Shown here: positions 1-8,407 of the stretch, piece after piece
Position numbering within the stretch: the first letter of the stretch is position 1
How the letters are laid out: each line of letters begins with the position of its first letter
From: Mariniflexile litorale
GTDB taxonomy: Bacteria > Bacteroidota > Bacteroidia > Flavobacteriales > Flavobacteriaceae
NCBI RefSeq assembly: GCF_031128465.2
Contig: NZ_CP155618.1
Coordinates: 62,001 to 126,000 of the forward strand
DNA length: 64,000 bases
Direction: 5' to 3'
Notes under the pieces: model-generated
What the model was told of the DNA's origin: nothing
The model's input: only the letters and a program-made list of their open reading frames with translations
The model's database searches: none
Translations under genes and position numbers: made by a program

Positions 1-1
1 A

Positions 2-139
2 AGAAGGCCTTATAAAACGAATAGAAAAAATGTCCAAAATTTAAAACTTTTAGAGCAAAGTGGAAAACGTTTTAATGAAAATCAAAATCTTATTAATGAT
101 GTGAGAAGAGTTATTTTTGCAGATTATTGCTATAAATAA
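2..139 (+). CDS. C-terminal end of an unidentified protein, cut by the window edge
   Basis: An open frame enters from the left edge and ends at TAA 137-139, giving 45 codons. The peptide is basic and polar and ends RVIFADYCYK. It has no recognisable motif and I cannot assign a function. The AT-rich spacer that follows (140-196) separates it from the AraC-type gene. It may be a real C-terminus or chance reading frame; the absence of any stop over the whole available length is the only support. Confidence 0.35.
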   Translation, partial: RRPYKTNRKNVQNLKLLEQSGKRFNENQNLINDVRRVIFADYCYK

Positions 140-196
140 TTTTAATTTTTACTTAAATTTTTATTTAAGTAATTTTGATTATTAACTAATCACATA

Positions 197-961
197 ATGA
201 AATTTGAAACATACTTTCCGTTAGAAAAACTAAAACCTTACGTTAAGTATTTTGTTATATCTGAAAATGAGCTAGAAAACAAATATAAAGTATTTCCTTC
301 AACAAATTTGGTTATAGGGTTTCAATACAAAGGGCAACTTACAAGTCTAAAAAATGATACAGAAAATAAACTTGCCTCCGCTGGAATTACTGGAATCTCT
401 GATAGCTATAAAATTTTCAAAGGTTCCAAGAATATAGGAACAATTCTGGTATACTTCACCGAGGTGGGATTTGCCCATTTTTATTCCAATCCCGTAAATG
501 AGTTATTCAATTTAAGTATTTCATTAGACGATATTTTTCATCAAAGTAAAGTAAATGAAATTGAAGAAAAATTAACAATGGCTACTACAGACGAACAAAG
601 AATAATAATTACAGAGTATTTTTTACTTTCCCAACTCAAAGATATTGAAACCGATAAGCTAATTATAGAAGCTATAAGATTAATATATCTAAATAAAGGT
701 TTAATTAGAATAAAAGAGTTAAATGAAAAATTACATATTAGTCAAAGTCCTTTTGAAAAGCGTTTCAGAAAAATAGTTGGAACTACACCTAAAAAATTCA
801 CTTCTATTGTTCGTTTCAATAATATTCTTGATAGTCTTAACAAGACGCAATCACTTACTGAAATTGGATACGAAAACAACTTTTTTGATCAAGCCCATTT
901 TATCAAAAATTTTAAGCAATTTACAGGAGAAACTCCTGAAAATTTTAAACGTTTATTGTAA
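197..961 (+). CDS. AraC-family transcriptional regulator
   Basis: A 254-residue DNA-binding regulator. Residues 1 to about 140 form a sensor region like the DUF6597-type N-termini of Bacteroidota AraC proteins, with no close ligand-binding signature. Residues about 150-254 contain the two helix-turn-helix motifs of the AraC/XylS domain. The first is around IRIKELNEKLHISQSPF, and the second carries the family signature FDQAHFIKNFKQFTGETP. It stands alone with its own upstream spacer, and the T9SS-secreted protein follows 180 bp later. Its targets and effector cannot be read from the sequence. The family call is firm; the physiological role is unknown. Confidence 0.9.
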   Translation: MKFETYFPLEKLKPYVKYFVISENELENKYKVFPSTNLVIGFQYKGQLTSLKNDTENKLASAGITGISDSYKIFKGSKNIGTILVYFTEVGFAHFYSNPVNELFNLSISLDDIFHQSKVNEIEEKLTMATTDEQRIIITEYFLLSQLKDIETDKLIIEAIRLIYLNKGLIRIKELNEKLHISQSPFEKRFRKIVGTTPKKFTSIVRFNNILDSLNKTQSLTEIGYENNFFDQAHFIKNFKQFTGETPENFKRLL

Positions 962-1052
962 AAAAAAACATTTACGGTATAACAAAACCTTTTAATACTA
1001 CTCATACTAACTATTGTAATCAAAAAAACTTCATTAACATTATATGTGAATT

Positions 1053-1121
1053 TACTCGATACAAAAATATTTACCTTCATTACATTTCTCTATTCCATTT
1101 GAAAAAAGCTCCTCAATTTTG
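1053..1121 (+). promoter_or_regulatory. LytTR-type direct repeat and promoter of the secreted propeller gene
   Basis: Half-sites TCGATAC (ending 1062) and CTTCATTAC (ending 1083) are exactly 21 bp apart. A -7 box CAATTTTG (1114-1121) begins 31 bp after the second half-site. The same arrangement precedes the genes at 4982 and 6638. The first half-site here is the weakest of the set. LytTR regulators are known to bind direct repeats about two helical turns apart; assignment to the regulator at 8404 is inference. Confidence 0.5.
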
Positions 1122-1141
1122 AGTAAATAAATGAATCAATT

Positions 1142-2338
1142 ATGAATTTAATAATCAAATTGTTTGCATCAGCACTTATCTTATGCTATTTTTTAAATAG
1201 TAGTGCACAAGAATGGGAATTAGTCAAAGGTCTTCCGCAAATTGAATTTTCATCCATTATAAGTTCAAATAATAAAATTTATGCAGCAAGTCAAAATAAT
1301 TTATATGTTAGTAGTGACGGCGTAAATTGGCAAGTACAACAAATCCATCCTATTTCTATTTTACCCACATGTATGATTATTGTTAACAATCTACTCTATG
1401 TAGGGACTATGGAAAACGGCGTGTACTACAAAACACTAGCAACTGAATCTTCTTGGAGTCATGCTTTGTTAGGACTGCAAATAAGCTCATTTGAGATGCA
1501 CGATGGATCTCTGCATGTTTCGAGTTTGGGCTCTGGTGTATGGAAAAATGTATTGGGAACTTGGAACAATATGACGTTTAACTTAGCTACGTATTCATAT
1601 AATGTGAGTAAAATAAAATCTATAGATGGTACTCTTTTCGCTTTTGCAGGTTCAAATGGAACATTTTATAAATTTAATTCCAATACAAACAATTGGAAAG
1701 AATATTTTTATGGCGCAACATATGCTCCCGGATTAACAATTAATGACGCACTATTTACTAACAATACCATTCTCTTATCTAACGGCAATCGTTTATTACG
1801 CTCAGACGATAGTGGTGCAAGTTGGCACAATGATAATAGTCAGCTAACAAATGGTATACATCGCTTCTTGTTTAAAGGAGGTTCTTTTAATTATGCTGCC
1901 ACAATACTAGGTGACTATAATACCACCCAACTTCATAAAAGAACCAACAATGCAAAGTCACAAAGTAGCTGGGGAGATAATACTGAAACATTACCTTTTA
2001 TTTTTTATGAGATAACCGAGTTCAACCAAAAAATGTACATCGCGTCTAATCTTGGGATATTTGTAAAATCAAATAATGTACTAGATACCGACGACCCAAC
2101 CAAGATTCCTCTGAAAACTAAAATATTCCCTTCTCCTTCATCGAATGGGAGATTTACAGTGTTGTGCGAGGAAAAAATCGACAACCTTGAAATATTTGAT
2201 TTGAATGGAAAGAAAATTGTTTCAAAAAAAGAATGTAATAATAAACGAGAATTTATTACAATCCCAACAAAGGGAGTCTATTTGGTGAAAACAAAAACTC
2301 AAGATAAATCTGATGTTAAAAAAATTATAATACAATAA
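1142..2338 (+). CDS. T9SS-secreted beta-propeller-like protein
   Basis: 398 residues. An N-terminal signal peptide ends near NSSAQ (about residue 22). Residues about 25-315 hold repeated short blades of the sialidase or photosynthesis-stability-factor kind, with patterns such as VSSDGVNWQ and RSDDSGASWH. This suggests a secreted beta-propeller without evident catalytic residues. The last ~75 residues (from KIFPSPSSNGRF to the lysine-rich end) match a type A C-terminal sorting domain. The protein should therefore be exported by the type IX system and either anchored to the surface or released. The upstream repeats suggest LytTR control. Substrate or partner is unknown. Confidence 0.8.
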   Translation: MNLIIKLFASALILCYFLNSSAQEWELVKGLPQIEFSSIISSNNKIYAASQNNLYVSSDGVNWQVQQIHPISILPTCMIIVNNLLYVGTMENGVYYKTLATESSWSHALLGLQISSFEMHDGSLHVSSLGSGVWKNVLGTWNNMTFNLATYSYNVSKIKSIDGTLFAFAGSNGTFYKFNSNTNNWKEYFYGATYAPGLTINDALFTNNTILLSNGNRLLRSDDSGASWHNDNSQLTNGIHRFLFKGGSFNYAATILGDYNTTQLHKRTNNAKSQSSWGDNTETLPFIFYEITEFNQKMYIASNLGIFVKSNNVLDTDDPTKIPLKTKIFPSPSSNGRFTVLCEEKIDNLEIFDLNGKKIVSKKECNNKREFITIPTKGVYLVKTKTQDKSDVKKIIIQ

Positions 2339-2470
2339 AATAGATAAAAACTGGTCGCATAAAAACATCAAAAGTTAATGCCATACTCCAAATATGCAAT
2401 TCTCTTTTATATTTAATTAATTACTTCAGTATATGTTTTTAAACAACTCATGATTTTATTAGCAGTTAAA

Positions 2471-2905
2471 ATGAAATTTAAAAAATCACTTATGATTAAT
2501 TTTAGCTTTTGCTTTTGTTTAATTGCAATAATTTTATTAGAAAGTTGTGAAGCTCATTCAGGTTATTACTTTGAAAAAAGTCAATCAAAAGTAATCGATT
2601 CATTAAGGCATTTAGGCCACTATGAATATAACTCTAGACTGAATGATTCTTTGTGTATGGTACTGAATAATCCTAATAACAAACTGATGACTCCAACAAC
2701 TTATACTACCATTGTATCAATTACCAACAAGTTATCTAAGACAAAAAGTAGTGGTTGTTATGTTATTGACTGGCAAACATTAGAAACTAAACAAAATTTT
2801 ACCAATGTAATTCTATTAGAGTGGAATCCAAATGGCGGCATTATAATTAGAATGTTTACACGCAATAAGTACTTAAAAGAAAAACTTCCTAAACAATCTT
2901 TTTAA
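2471..2905 (+). CDS. Small hypothetical lipoprotein
   Basis: 144 residues from the chosen ATG at 2471; a longer frame starts at 2450. The later start puts the basic stretch KFKK directly before the hydrophobic core and gives a normal lipoprotein signal ending LLESC, so the mature protein begins at that Cys. The mature part is hydrophilic, with no family I recognise. It sits among unrelated single genes after the T9SS protein and before a GNAT remnant, so context gives no function. Confidence 0.6.
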   Translation: MKFKKSLMINFSFCFCLIAIILLESCEAHSGYYFEKSQSKVIDSLRHLGHYEYNSRLNDSLCMVLNNPNNKLMTPTTYTTIVSITNKLSKTKSSGCYVIDWQTLETKQNFTNVILLEWNPNGGIIIRMFTRNKYLKEKLPKQSF

Positions 2906-2929
2906 AAAACCGTCTAAAGAAGTAAAATT

Positions 2930-3267
2930 ATGATAACATTTAATACTCTTGAAAAAGCAGATCTAAATATTATTATAGAAGCTCTTAATACTGCCTTTTC
3001 AGATTATATTATTCCCTTAAAATTGATGAAAAAAACTTTTAAAAATAAATTTAAAAATGATAGAATTAATCTCAGCTATCCAGTTGGTAGATTTGAAAAT
3101 GAAAAATTAATTGATTTTATTCTTCATGGTTTTGATATCAGTGAAAGGAAAAAATACTATACAATGCTGACACTGGAGTTATCCCTGATGAAAGAGGACA
3201 GCAATTAACCACTCAGTTATACAATTTAATACTTCCTATGCAGTTTACAGGATTAACTCCTAAATAA
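2930..3267 (+). pseudogene. Frameshifted, truncated GNAT N-acetyltransferase
   Basis: The first frame (2930-3208) encodes a GNAT-type N-terminus beginning MITFNTLEKADL, with the AFSDYIIP motif of this acetyltransferase subgroup. The acetyl-CoA-binding segment continues in another frame from about 3160 (YNADTGVIPDERGQ, close to the conserved NAGTGVIPxxRGQ) and stops at 3265-3267. The frame change lies near a run of six A at 3149-3154. Even after correcting it, the second half of the acyltransferase domain is absent. The gene is therefore a decayed remnant and not merely a single-base error. The shift could in part be a sequencing error, but the truncation could not. Confidence 0.75.
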
Positions 3268-3359
3268 TTTCAAACATTTATTGCAATAAAAACGTTTTTT
3301 TACAATGACAAAGTTTTCTGTTACGGCATCTTTGTAACTGAACTTTAAATAATAGACAA

Positions 3360-3767
3360 ATGAGTAACCAACAAAAAATGTTTACATTAGAACAAATCAA
3401 AACCGCTCACAGTAAAGTAAAATCAGGTGCAGACTTTCCTGCATATATTCAAAATCTCAAAAAAATGGGAGTAACTTATTATGAAACTTTTGTGAGAGAT
3501 GGACATACAGATTATTTTGGTAATAACAATTACAAAGTAGTGTCACCAGCTATTTATGAAAAGTTAACTATTGTTGCAAAATCAAATGAAAAAGAATTTC
3601 GCATCCAATTAAAAAATCATCAAGATGGTAAAACTGATTATTTAACATTTTGTATGGATGCAGCAAACTCAGGTATTGAAAAATGGGGAGTATGTATAAA
3701 AAAAATGACTTGTATCTACTTCGACAGATTAAATGAAAAAATTTTAGTGGAAGAAATACCTCATTGA
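3360..3767 (+). CDS. DUF1398 family protein (YbcV-like)
   Basis: 135 residues with no signal peptide or membrane segment, so probably cytoplasmic. The sequence matches the DUF1398 family, known from E. coli YbcV and phage-associated homologues. The conserved parts are MFTLEQIKTAHSKVKSGADFP, GVTYYETFVRDGH and a C-terminal GIEKWGV...CIYFD segment. Length is normal for the family. The biochemical function is not known. It is a single gene with its own promoter region. Confidence 0.8.
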   Translation: MSNQQKMFTLEQIKTAHSKVKSGADFPAYIQNLKKMGVTYYETFVRDGHTDYFGNNNYKVVSPAIYEKLTIVAKSNEKEFRIQLKNHQDGKTDYLTFCMDAANSGIEKWGVCIKKMTCIYFDRLNEKILVEEIPH

Positions 3768-3928
3768 TATATAATAGAAATTGTAAATGAACACCTTTTA
3801 ATTTGCTTATAAAAAAAATACTTTTTTATACAAATTTGTATTTTTAACTAATTATGAATATTTTTTATCAACCATTTAAATAAGCTGCATATCACCTTTG
3901 AATAATAAAAACAGAGAAAATATTAAAT

Positions 3929-4552
3929 ATGAAAACACCAAATAAGGACATCATATTTCCATTAGAAAATTATAATAAACTTTGTTTTTTAAAAAATATA
4001 ATTACTAATCCTAATATCATAATTGGAGATTTTACTTATTATGATGATTTTGAGAATGTAAATAATTTTGAAAAAAACGTTAAATATCATTTTGATTTCA
4101 TTGGAGACAAATTAATAATAGGAAAATTTTGCATGATTGCTTCAAATGTGACATTTATAATGAACGGAGCAAATCATTTAACAAAATCAATAAGTTCGTT
4201 TCCTTTTGCTATTTTTGGAGAAGATTGGAAAGATGCAATGGATGGCAAAAATTATCCAACAAAAGGGAATACCGAAATTGGGAATGATGTATGGATTGGA
4301 TTTAATTCGACAATTATGCCTGGTATCAAAATTGGAGACGGAGCAATAATCGCAACAAATTCAACCGTCACAAAGGATGTAGAACCCTATTCAATTGTTG
4401 GAGGAAATCCAGCAAGAGAAATTAAAAAGAGATTTACAAAAAAGCAAATTGAAAAATTACTAGAGGTTAAATGGTGGGATTGGGAAATTGAAAAAATCAC
4501 AAAGAATGTACAAAATCTTACTGGTGAAAATATAGAAAACCTTATTGTTTAA
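3929..4552 (+). CDS. Vat/CatB-like xenobiotic O-acetyltransferase
   Basis: 207 residues of the left-handed beta-helix (hexapeptide) acyltransferase family. It uses acetyl-CoA to acetylate a hydroxyl, as in streptogramin A (Vat) or chloramphenicol (CatB) inactivation. Visible hallmarks are the NGANH segment with the expected catalytic His83, then GNDVWIGFNSTIMPGIKIGDG, then GGNPAREIKKRF and the KWWDWEIEKI tail. All are in the order and spacing of Vat enzymes, and the length is normal. It is a solitary gene ending in a strong terminator. Whether it confers streptogramin resistance or acts on another alcohol cannot be told from sequence. Confidence 0.85.
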   Translation: MKTPNKDIIFPLENYNKLCFLKNIITNPNIIIGDFTYYDDFENVNNFEKNVKYHFDFIGDKLIIGKFCMIASNVTFIMNGANHLTKSISSFPFAIFGEDWKDAMDGKNYPTKGNTEIGNDVWIGFNSTIMPGIKIGDGAIIATNSTVTKDVEPYSIVGGNPAREIKKRFTKKQIEKLLEVKWWDWEIEKITKNVQNLTGENIENLIV

Positions 4553-4629
4553 CAATTTAATAAACGAACGAATAACCGTTTAGCATTCCATACGGTTTAC
4601 ATCTTTTTCACATAAGTTTTAGAGCCAAA

Positions 4630-4661
4630 AAGCTAGGTCTTTCGACTTGGCTTTTATTTTG
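4630..4661 (+). terminator. Intrinsic terminator of the acetyltransferase gene
   Basis: A 10-bp stem pairs AAGCTAGGTC (4630-4639) with GACTTGGCTT (4644-4653), including two G-T pairs. The loop is TTTC, and a T-rich tract runs to 4661. It lies 77 bp after the Vat-like stop codon. Confidence 0.75.
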
Positions 4662-4795
4662 TTAAACCAAAAGGTCACTACAAAAGTATGCTTAATTTGT
4701 AATTAAAGGCAGTTTTAATCAATGGTTAAGCATCTTATTTACAGATATTAATATAACACAATCCATATTACTTTCTTTTATAAATTTTTATTCTT

Positions 4796-4865
4796 CTTTC
4801 ACTACAATTTTATTCCCTTTCATTACAATACATAAAAGTTACACAACAAAGTCGTTTTATTTTTG
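4796..4865 (+). promoter_or_regulatory. LytTR-type direct repeat and promoter of the DUF5689 lipoprotein gene
   Basis: CTTTCACTAC (4796-4805) and CTTTCATTAC (4817-4826) form a 9/10 identical direct repeat with a 21-bp period. A consensus -7 box TATTTTTG (4858-4865) starts 32 bp after the second copy. The rest of the 4553-4981 spacer holds only the upstream terminator and AT-rich DNA. The repeat is placed directly upstream of the expected -33 region, which suits an activator. Confidence 0.65.
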
Positions 4866-4981
4866 TTTCAAATAAAAAGCCTGCAGAAGCTGAAAAATCA
4901 TAATAATCAAAAAACGAACAATCAAAAAAGAGGAATATTGGTCAGTGTGGATTAATAATCCTAAAAAAAGCCATTTAAAAA

Positions 4982-6388
4982 ATGAAAGCATACCATTTTG
5001 CACGACTTGTTTTATACTTCTTTTCAACCTTTACCATAATAAGTTGTAGTGAAGACGAAGTAATTTACCAAGAACCTTCTAACAAAGTATCATTTGTTAA
5101 TCAATCACAAACAATTACTCAAGAAATGGAATCTATTTCTATTCCTTTAAAATTCGACCTCAAAGCTATTACCGGTGGATATATAACCATTGAACTAGCT
5201 GGTAATGCTGTTTACGGAAATGATTTCACCACCATACCACACGCAGTAAATAATAAATTGAACATTAACCTAGTAAAAAATACTAAAGACACAAGCTTTG
5301 TAGTATTGCGTAAAAATATCTTAACAACAGAAAAATTGATCAATTTTAAGTTAAGCAACCCAACCGAGGGTTTTTCATTAGGAAGTAGAATTAACTCTGA
5401 AGTAAAACTAACGGCTCAAACGCCTGTAAGTAACAAACTAAATTTTGATACCTCGTCAGGAACTATTTCCGAAGGTAATTCAACAGGAATTATAATTGGA
5501 TTAAATACAACCTCGACTGTATCTAATGGAAGTCATGCGAAAGTAAAACTTATAGTACCAGAAGGGATTTTGTATGGGACACATTTTTACACTATACCAG
5601 TAACAGTTTTAAACGAAATATCTCTAGAATTCAATCAAAATGCCCAAAGTACAAGTTTTAAAATCATACCAATAAATGACAATATAATCTTAGGTGATTA
5701 TTCAATAGGTTTTGAAATAATTGAGGCTGCAGGAGGTTTTGAGATTGGACCACACAAAGTATTTACAGCAACAATTCTTGAAAATGATAACGCTACGGGA
5801 ATTATTAATACCATAGCACAATTAAAATCAAAATTTAACAAAAATGGAGATAATTGGTACTTACCAAAAGATTATTTAATTGAAGGGGTTATAACATCGA
5901 ATGGAAACACCGCTGATAATAAATCGGTATATATTCAGGATTCAACTGGCGGTATTTTAATACAATTTACTACCCCTAACATATTCAGTTTAGGCGATAA
6001 AATAAGGCTAAACCTTGCAAGTGCAACTGGAACTTTAATTAATGGTCAAAAAGGTATAAATCAAGTGAATTTAAATGGCTTCGCTAAATATTCTGAAAAC
6101 GTATTTGTCATACCAGAAATAATTACAATCGCCCAATTTCGATCAGGAAATTATGAAGGTAAAAAGGTGAAAATTGAAAACGTAAAATTCATGAATGCGG
6201 ATAACAAAGAAACCTTCTATGGAAGTCGTATTATAAGACATGACGCAGATATGGCCGCTGTAATTACATATCAAACAGCTTCATTTTGGAACACAGTGCT
6301 TCCTCAAGGAACATTATCTATTACGGGAATTGCTGGAGATTGGGGTGCCCTTCTACCTCAAAAATACAGTCACGATATCAACTACTAA
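4982..6388 (+). CDS. DUF5689 domain lipoprotein with Calx-beta-like repeats
   Basis: 468 residues. A lipoprotein signal ends IISCS (Cys22), so the product is probably attached to the outer membrane. Residues about 35-150 and 155-270 are two similar beta-rich modules. Both have the pattern of a strand-rich start, an acidic or glycine segment (YGNDFTTIP; YGTHFYTIP) and a late TSFxxxxxN strand, resembling Calx-beta-type repeats. Residues about 275-465 match DUF5689, with the conserved SVYIQDSTGGILIQF core of an OB-like fold. Proteins of this kind bind or process extracellular polymers in Bacteroidota, but the ligand is unknown. The upstream direct repeat suggests control by the LytTR system that follows immediately downstream. 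Confidence 0.75.
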   Translation: MKAYHFARLVLYFFSTFTIISCSEDEVIYQEPSNKVSFVNQSQTITQEMESISIPLKFDLKAITGGYITIELAGNAVYGNDFTTIPHAVNNKLNINLVKNTKDTSFVVLRKNILTTEKLINFKLSNPTEGFSLGSRINSEVKLTAQTPVSNKLNFDTSSGTISEGNSTGIIIGLNTTSTVSNGSHAKVKLIVPEGILYGTHFYTIPVTVLNEISLEFNQNAQSTSFKIIPINDNIILGDYSIGFEIIEAAGGFEIGPHKVFTATILENDNATGIINTIAQLKSKFNKNGDNWYLPKDYLIEGVITSNGNTADNKSVYIQDSTGGILIQFTTPNIFSLGDKIRLNLASATGTLINGQKGINQVNLNGFAKYSENVFVIPEIITIAQFRSGNYEGKKVKIENVKFMNADNKETFYGSRIIRHDADMAAVITYQTASFWNTVLPQGTLSITGIAGDWGALLPQKYSHDINY

Positions 6389-6413
6389 CATATTAAAAAT
6401 TATGAAAAAACAA

Positions 6414-6456
6414 ATAGCTAATTGTTAAGGTTTTGCTTACGATTAGCTATATTTTT
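6414..6456 (+). terminator. Terminator after the DUF5689 gene
   Basis: ATAGCTAAT (from 6414) pairs with ATTAGCTAT (ending 6450) around an inner AAG/CTT stem. It is followed by a T-rich tract (6450-6456). It lies 26 bp beyond the stop codon at 6388. Confidence 0.6.
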
Positions 6457-6506
6457 ATTTAAGTCTGAAAAGATCACTAAAGTTAGTGTTTTCAGACTTA
6501 AATAAA
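6454..6506. repeat. Long perfect inverted repeat with nested inner stem
   Basis: The 18 bases at 6454-6471 are perfectly complementary to 6489-6506. The 17-base loop itself contains a second stem (CACTA...TAGTG). The structure abuts the preceding terminator and lies just upstream of the LytTR direct repeat of the next gene. It could act as a second, bidirectional terminator or as an insulating hairpin. Confidence 0.65.
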
Positions 6507-6517
6507 TTTCACTGATA

Positions 6518-6586
6518 GGTTCGTTACTAAACAATTAACTTTCATTACTTAAATATGTTTTTTTTTCAATTTTAAAATTAATTTTG
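6518..6586 (+). promoter_or_regulatory. LytTR-type direct repeat and promoter of the lytS-like operon
   Basis: TTCGTTAC (6520-6527) and TTCATTAC (6541-6548) repeat with a 21-bp period. A perfect -7 box TAATTTTG (6579-6586) starts 31 bp after the second copy. The operon downstream encodes the LytTR regulator, so this would be autoregulation. Confidence 0.65.
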
Positions 6587-6637
6587 ATTTTCTAACTTAA
6601 TTTATAATCGAAATGTTACTTTATCAATGGTTCCAAC

Positions 6638-8407
6638 ATGAAACTAGGTTTATTTAATTTACCGTTTAAAGGTTGCGTTATTCTTCTTTTTTTGATCTTT
6701 CTATCAAAAAACACCTTTGCTCAAGTAGCAAAATATTCCGATTATCAAGAAAGACTAAGCGCATTGATTAGGGAAACAACAAATAATCCTGAAAAGGGTA
6801 TAAAAACTTCTGATTCACTCCTCATTATTGCAAAAAACATAAATGATATAAATAATTACGCCATCACAATGCTTGCAAAAGGTGCGGCACTTTCTTTCAT
6901 GGGCAATAACAGTGAAGCACTTAAAATAGAAATGAAGGCATATGTTATTTTTGATTCAATAAACGACGTTACAGGAAAGGCCTTAAGCTTACTCAATATA
7001 GCTTATGTACAAATGCATCTTAAAAAATATAGAAAAGCACAAGATTATTTACTTCAAGCTTTAAATATTACTGATAAAGACAATAGCAAGCTATTAACAA
7101 ATATCTATGCAAATTTAGCAAGTTCTTCCGTTGAGTTGAAACAATACAATGAAGGGATCAAGTATTATCAAATGGCATTATCTCATTTCAAAAAAATCGG
7201 AAACTATTATGGTGTCTCTATTACATACCATGGAATTTCTATTGCCTATCGAAAACTAAAAGACAATGCCCTTGGTAAAAAATATGGACTCTTAGCCCTA
7301 GCCTATCAAAAGAAAACCAATTCCGATTACGCACTCTCAATGATTGCTTTGAATTTAGGTGATATATACCTTGAGCAAGGTCAATTAGATTCTTCAAAAA
7401 ATTATTTAGACATTGGTGGTAAGGCGTCTAAAAAAATAAATTATCCATATCATAAGGAAAATTATTATGAAAATATGGCTAAGTGGTACCAACTCAAAAA
7501 AGATTACAAAAATGCATTTGAATATTACAAAAAATTTTCGGTGATCAAGGACTCCATATATTCCTTTGAAAATGAAAAGGCCAGCAGTGAAATCGAAGAA
7601 AAATTCCAGAATGAATTAAAAACCAATGAGATTAAATTATTAAAAACTCAAAAAGAATTGGCCATTGCTGAAGTTGAAAAAAATAGATTCTGGGCACTTA
7701 TTTTAATTTTAGTAACCATTTTATGTATGACTACCATTGTCGTTTTATATCAAAATTATAAAGGGAATAAAAAATCCCATGAGTTGCTAAAGTTAGAAAA
7801 AGTACAGCTAGCCGAAAGAAACCAGCTTCTTGAAAGTGAAAACATCTTGGTGCAATTTGAAACATTGAGAACCCAAGTAAGTCCCCATTTTTTATTTAAT
7901 TCTTTGAATGCACTAACGTCATTGATTAAAACTGATAAAGAGAAAGCATTACGGTTTACTAAAGAATTTTCTAAAATTTTTAGAAACACATTAGAATTAA
8001 AAAAGAAAAATCTTACTACTTTAAAAGAAGAGCTAGAACATGTGAATGCTTATTTATATCTCCAAAAAATGAGATTTGACTCCAATCTAAACACAAACAT
8101 CAATATTGATTCGGAATTTTTTTATGATTATCTACCTCCTTTTTCTTTACAAATGGTCATTGAGAATGCGATTAAGCATAATATTATTACAATTGAATCG
8201 CCTTTAAAAATAGAAATAAAAACCAAAGATTCTTTTTTGGTTGTTACCAACAATCTTCAACCTAGGCAAATTACCGAAGATTCTACCAAAACAGGTGTAA
8301 AAAATATTATATCACGTTACAAATACATTTCGGAGTTAGAACCAACATTCGAGGTTATTGATAACCTTTTTTATGTAAAACTCCCCCTAATAAAAGAAGA
8401 ATCATGA
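6638..8407 (+). CDS. LytS-type sensor histidine kinase with TPR sensor region
   Basis: 589 residues. A signal peptide or first membrane helix ends near NTFAQ. TPR-like helical repeats cover about 60-310 and should lie in the periplasm. A membrane helix lies at about 352-375 (FWALILILVTILCMTTIVV) and a coiled linker follows. The rest is a PF06580 kinase domain with the H-box PHFLFNSLNAL (His417) and an N-box IENAIKHN in the ATP-binding part. This class phosphorylates LytTR regulators. Its stop overlaps the start of the regulator gene by four bases (ATGA), so the two are translated together. The signal sensed is unknown. Confidence 0.9.
   Translation: MKLGLFNLPFKGCVILLFLIFLSKNTFAQVAKYSDYQERLSALIRETTNNPEKGIKTSDSLLIIAKNINDINNYAITMLAKGAALSFMGNNSEALKIEMKAYVIFDSINDVTGKALSLLNIAYVQMHLKKYRKAQDYLLQALNITDKDNSKLLTNIYANLASSSVELKQYNEGIKYYQMALSHFKKIGNYYGVSITYHGISIAYRKLKDNALGKKYGLLALAYQKKTNSDYALSMIALNLGDIYLEQGQLDSSKNYLDIGGKASKKINYPYHKENYYENMAKWYQLKKDYKNAFEYYKKFSVIKDSIYSFENEKASSEIEEKFQNELKTNEIKLLKTQKELAIAEVEKNRFWALILILVTILCMTTIVVLYQNYKGNKKSHELLKLEKVQLAERNQLLESENILVQFETLRTQVSPHFLFNSLNALTSLIKTDKEKALRFTKEFSKIFRNTLELKKKNLTTLKEELEHVNAYLYLQKMRFDSNLNTNINIDSEFFYDYLPPFSLQMVIENAIKHNIITIESPLKIEIKTKDSFLVVTNNLQPRQITEDSTKTGVKNIISRYKYISELEPTFEVIDNLFYVKLPLIKEES

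Noticed and set aside
3828-3841. 14-bp palindrome ATACAAATTTGTAT upstream of the Vat-like gene as an operator
   Set aside because: It is made of A and T runs expected by chance in such AT-rich DNA and has no second copy or fixed relation to a -7 box.
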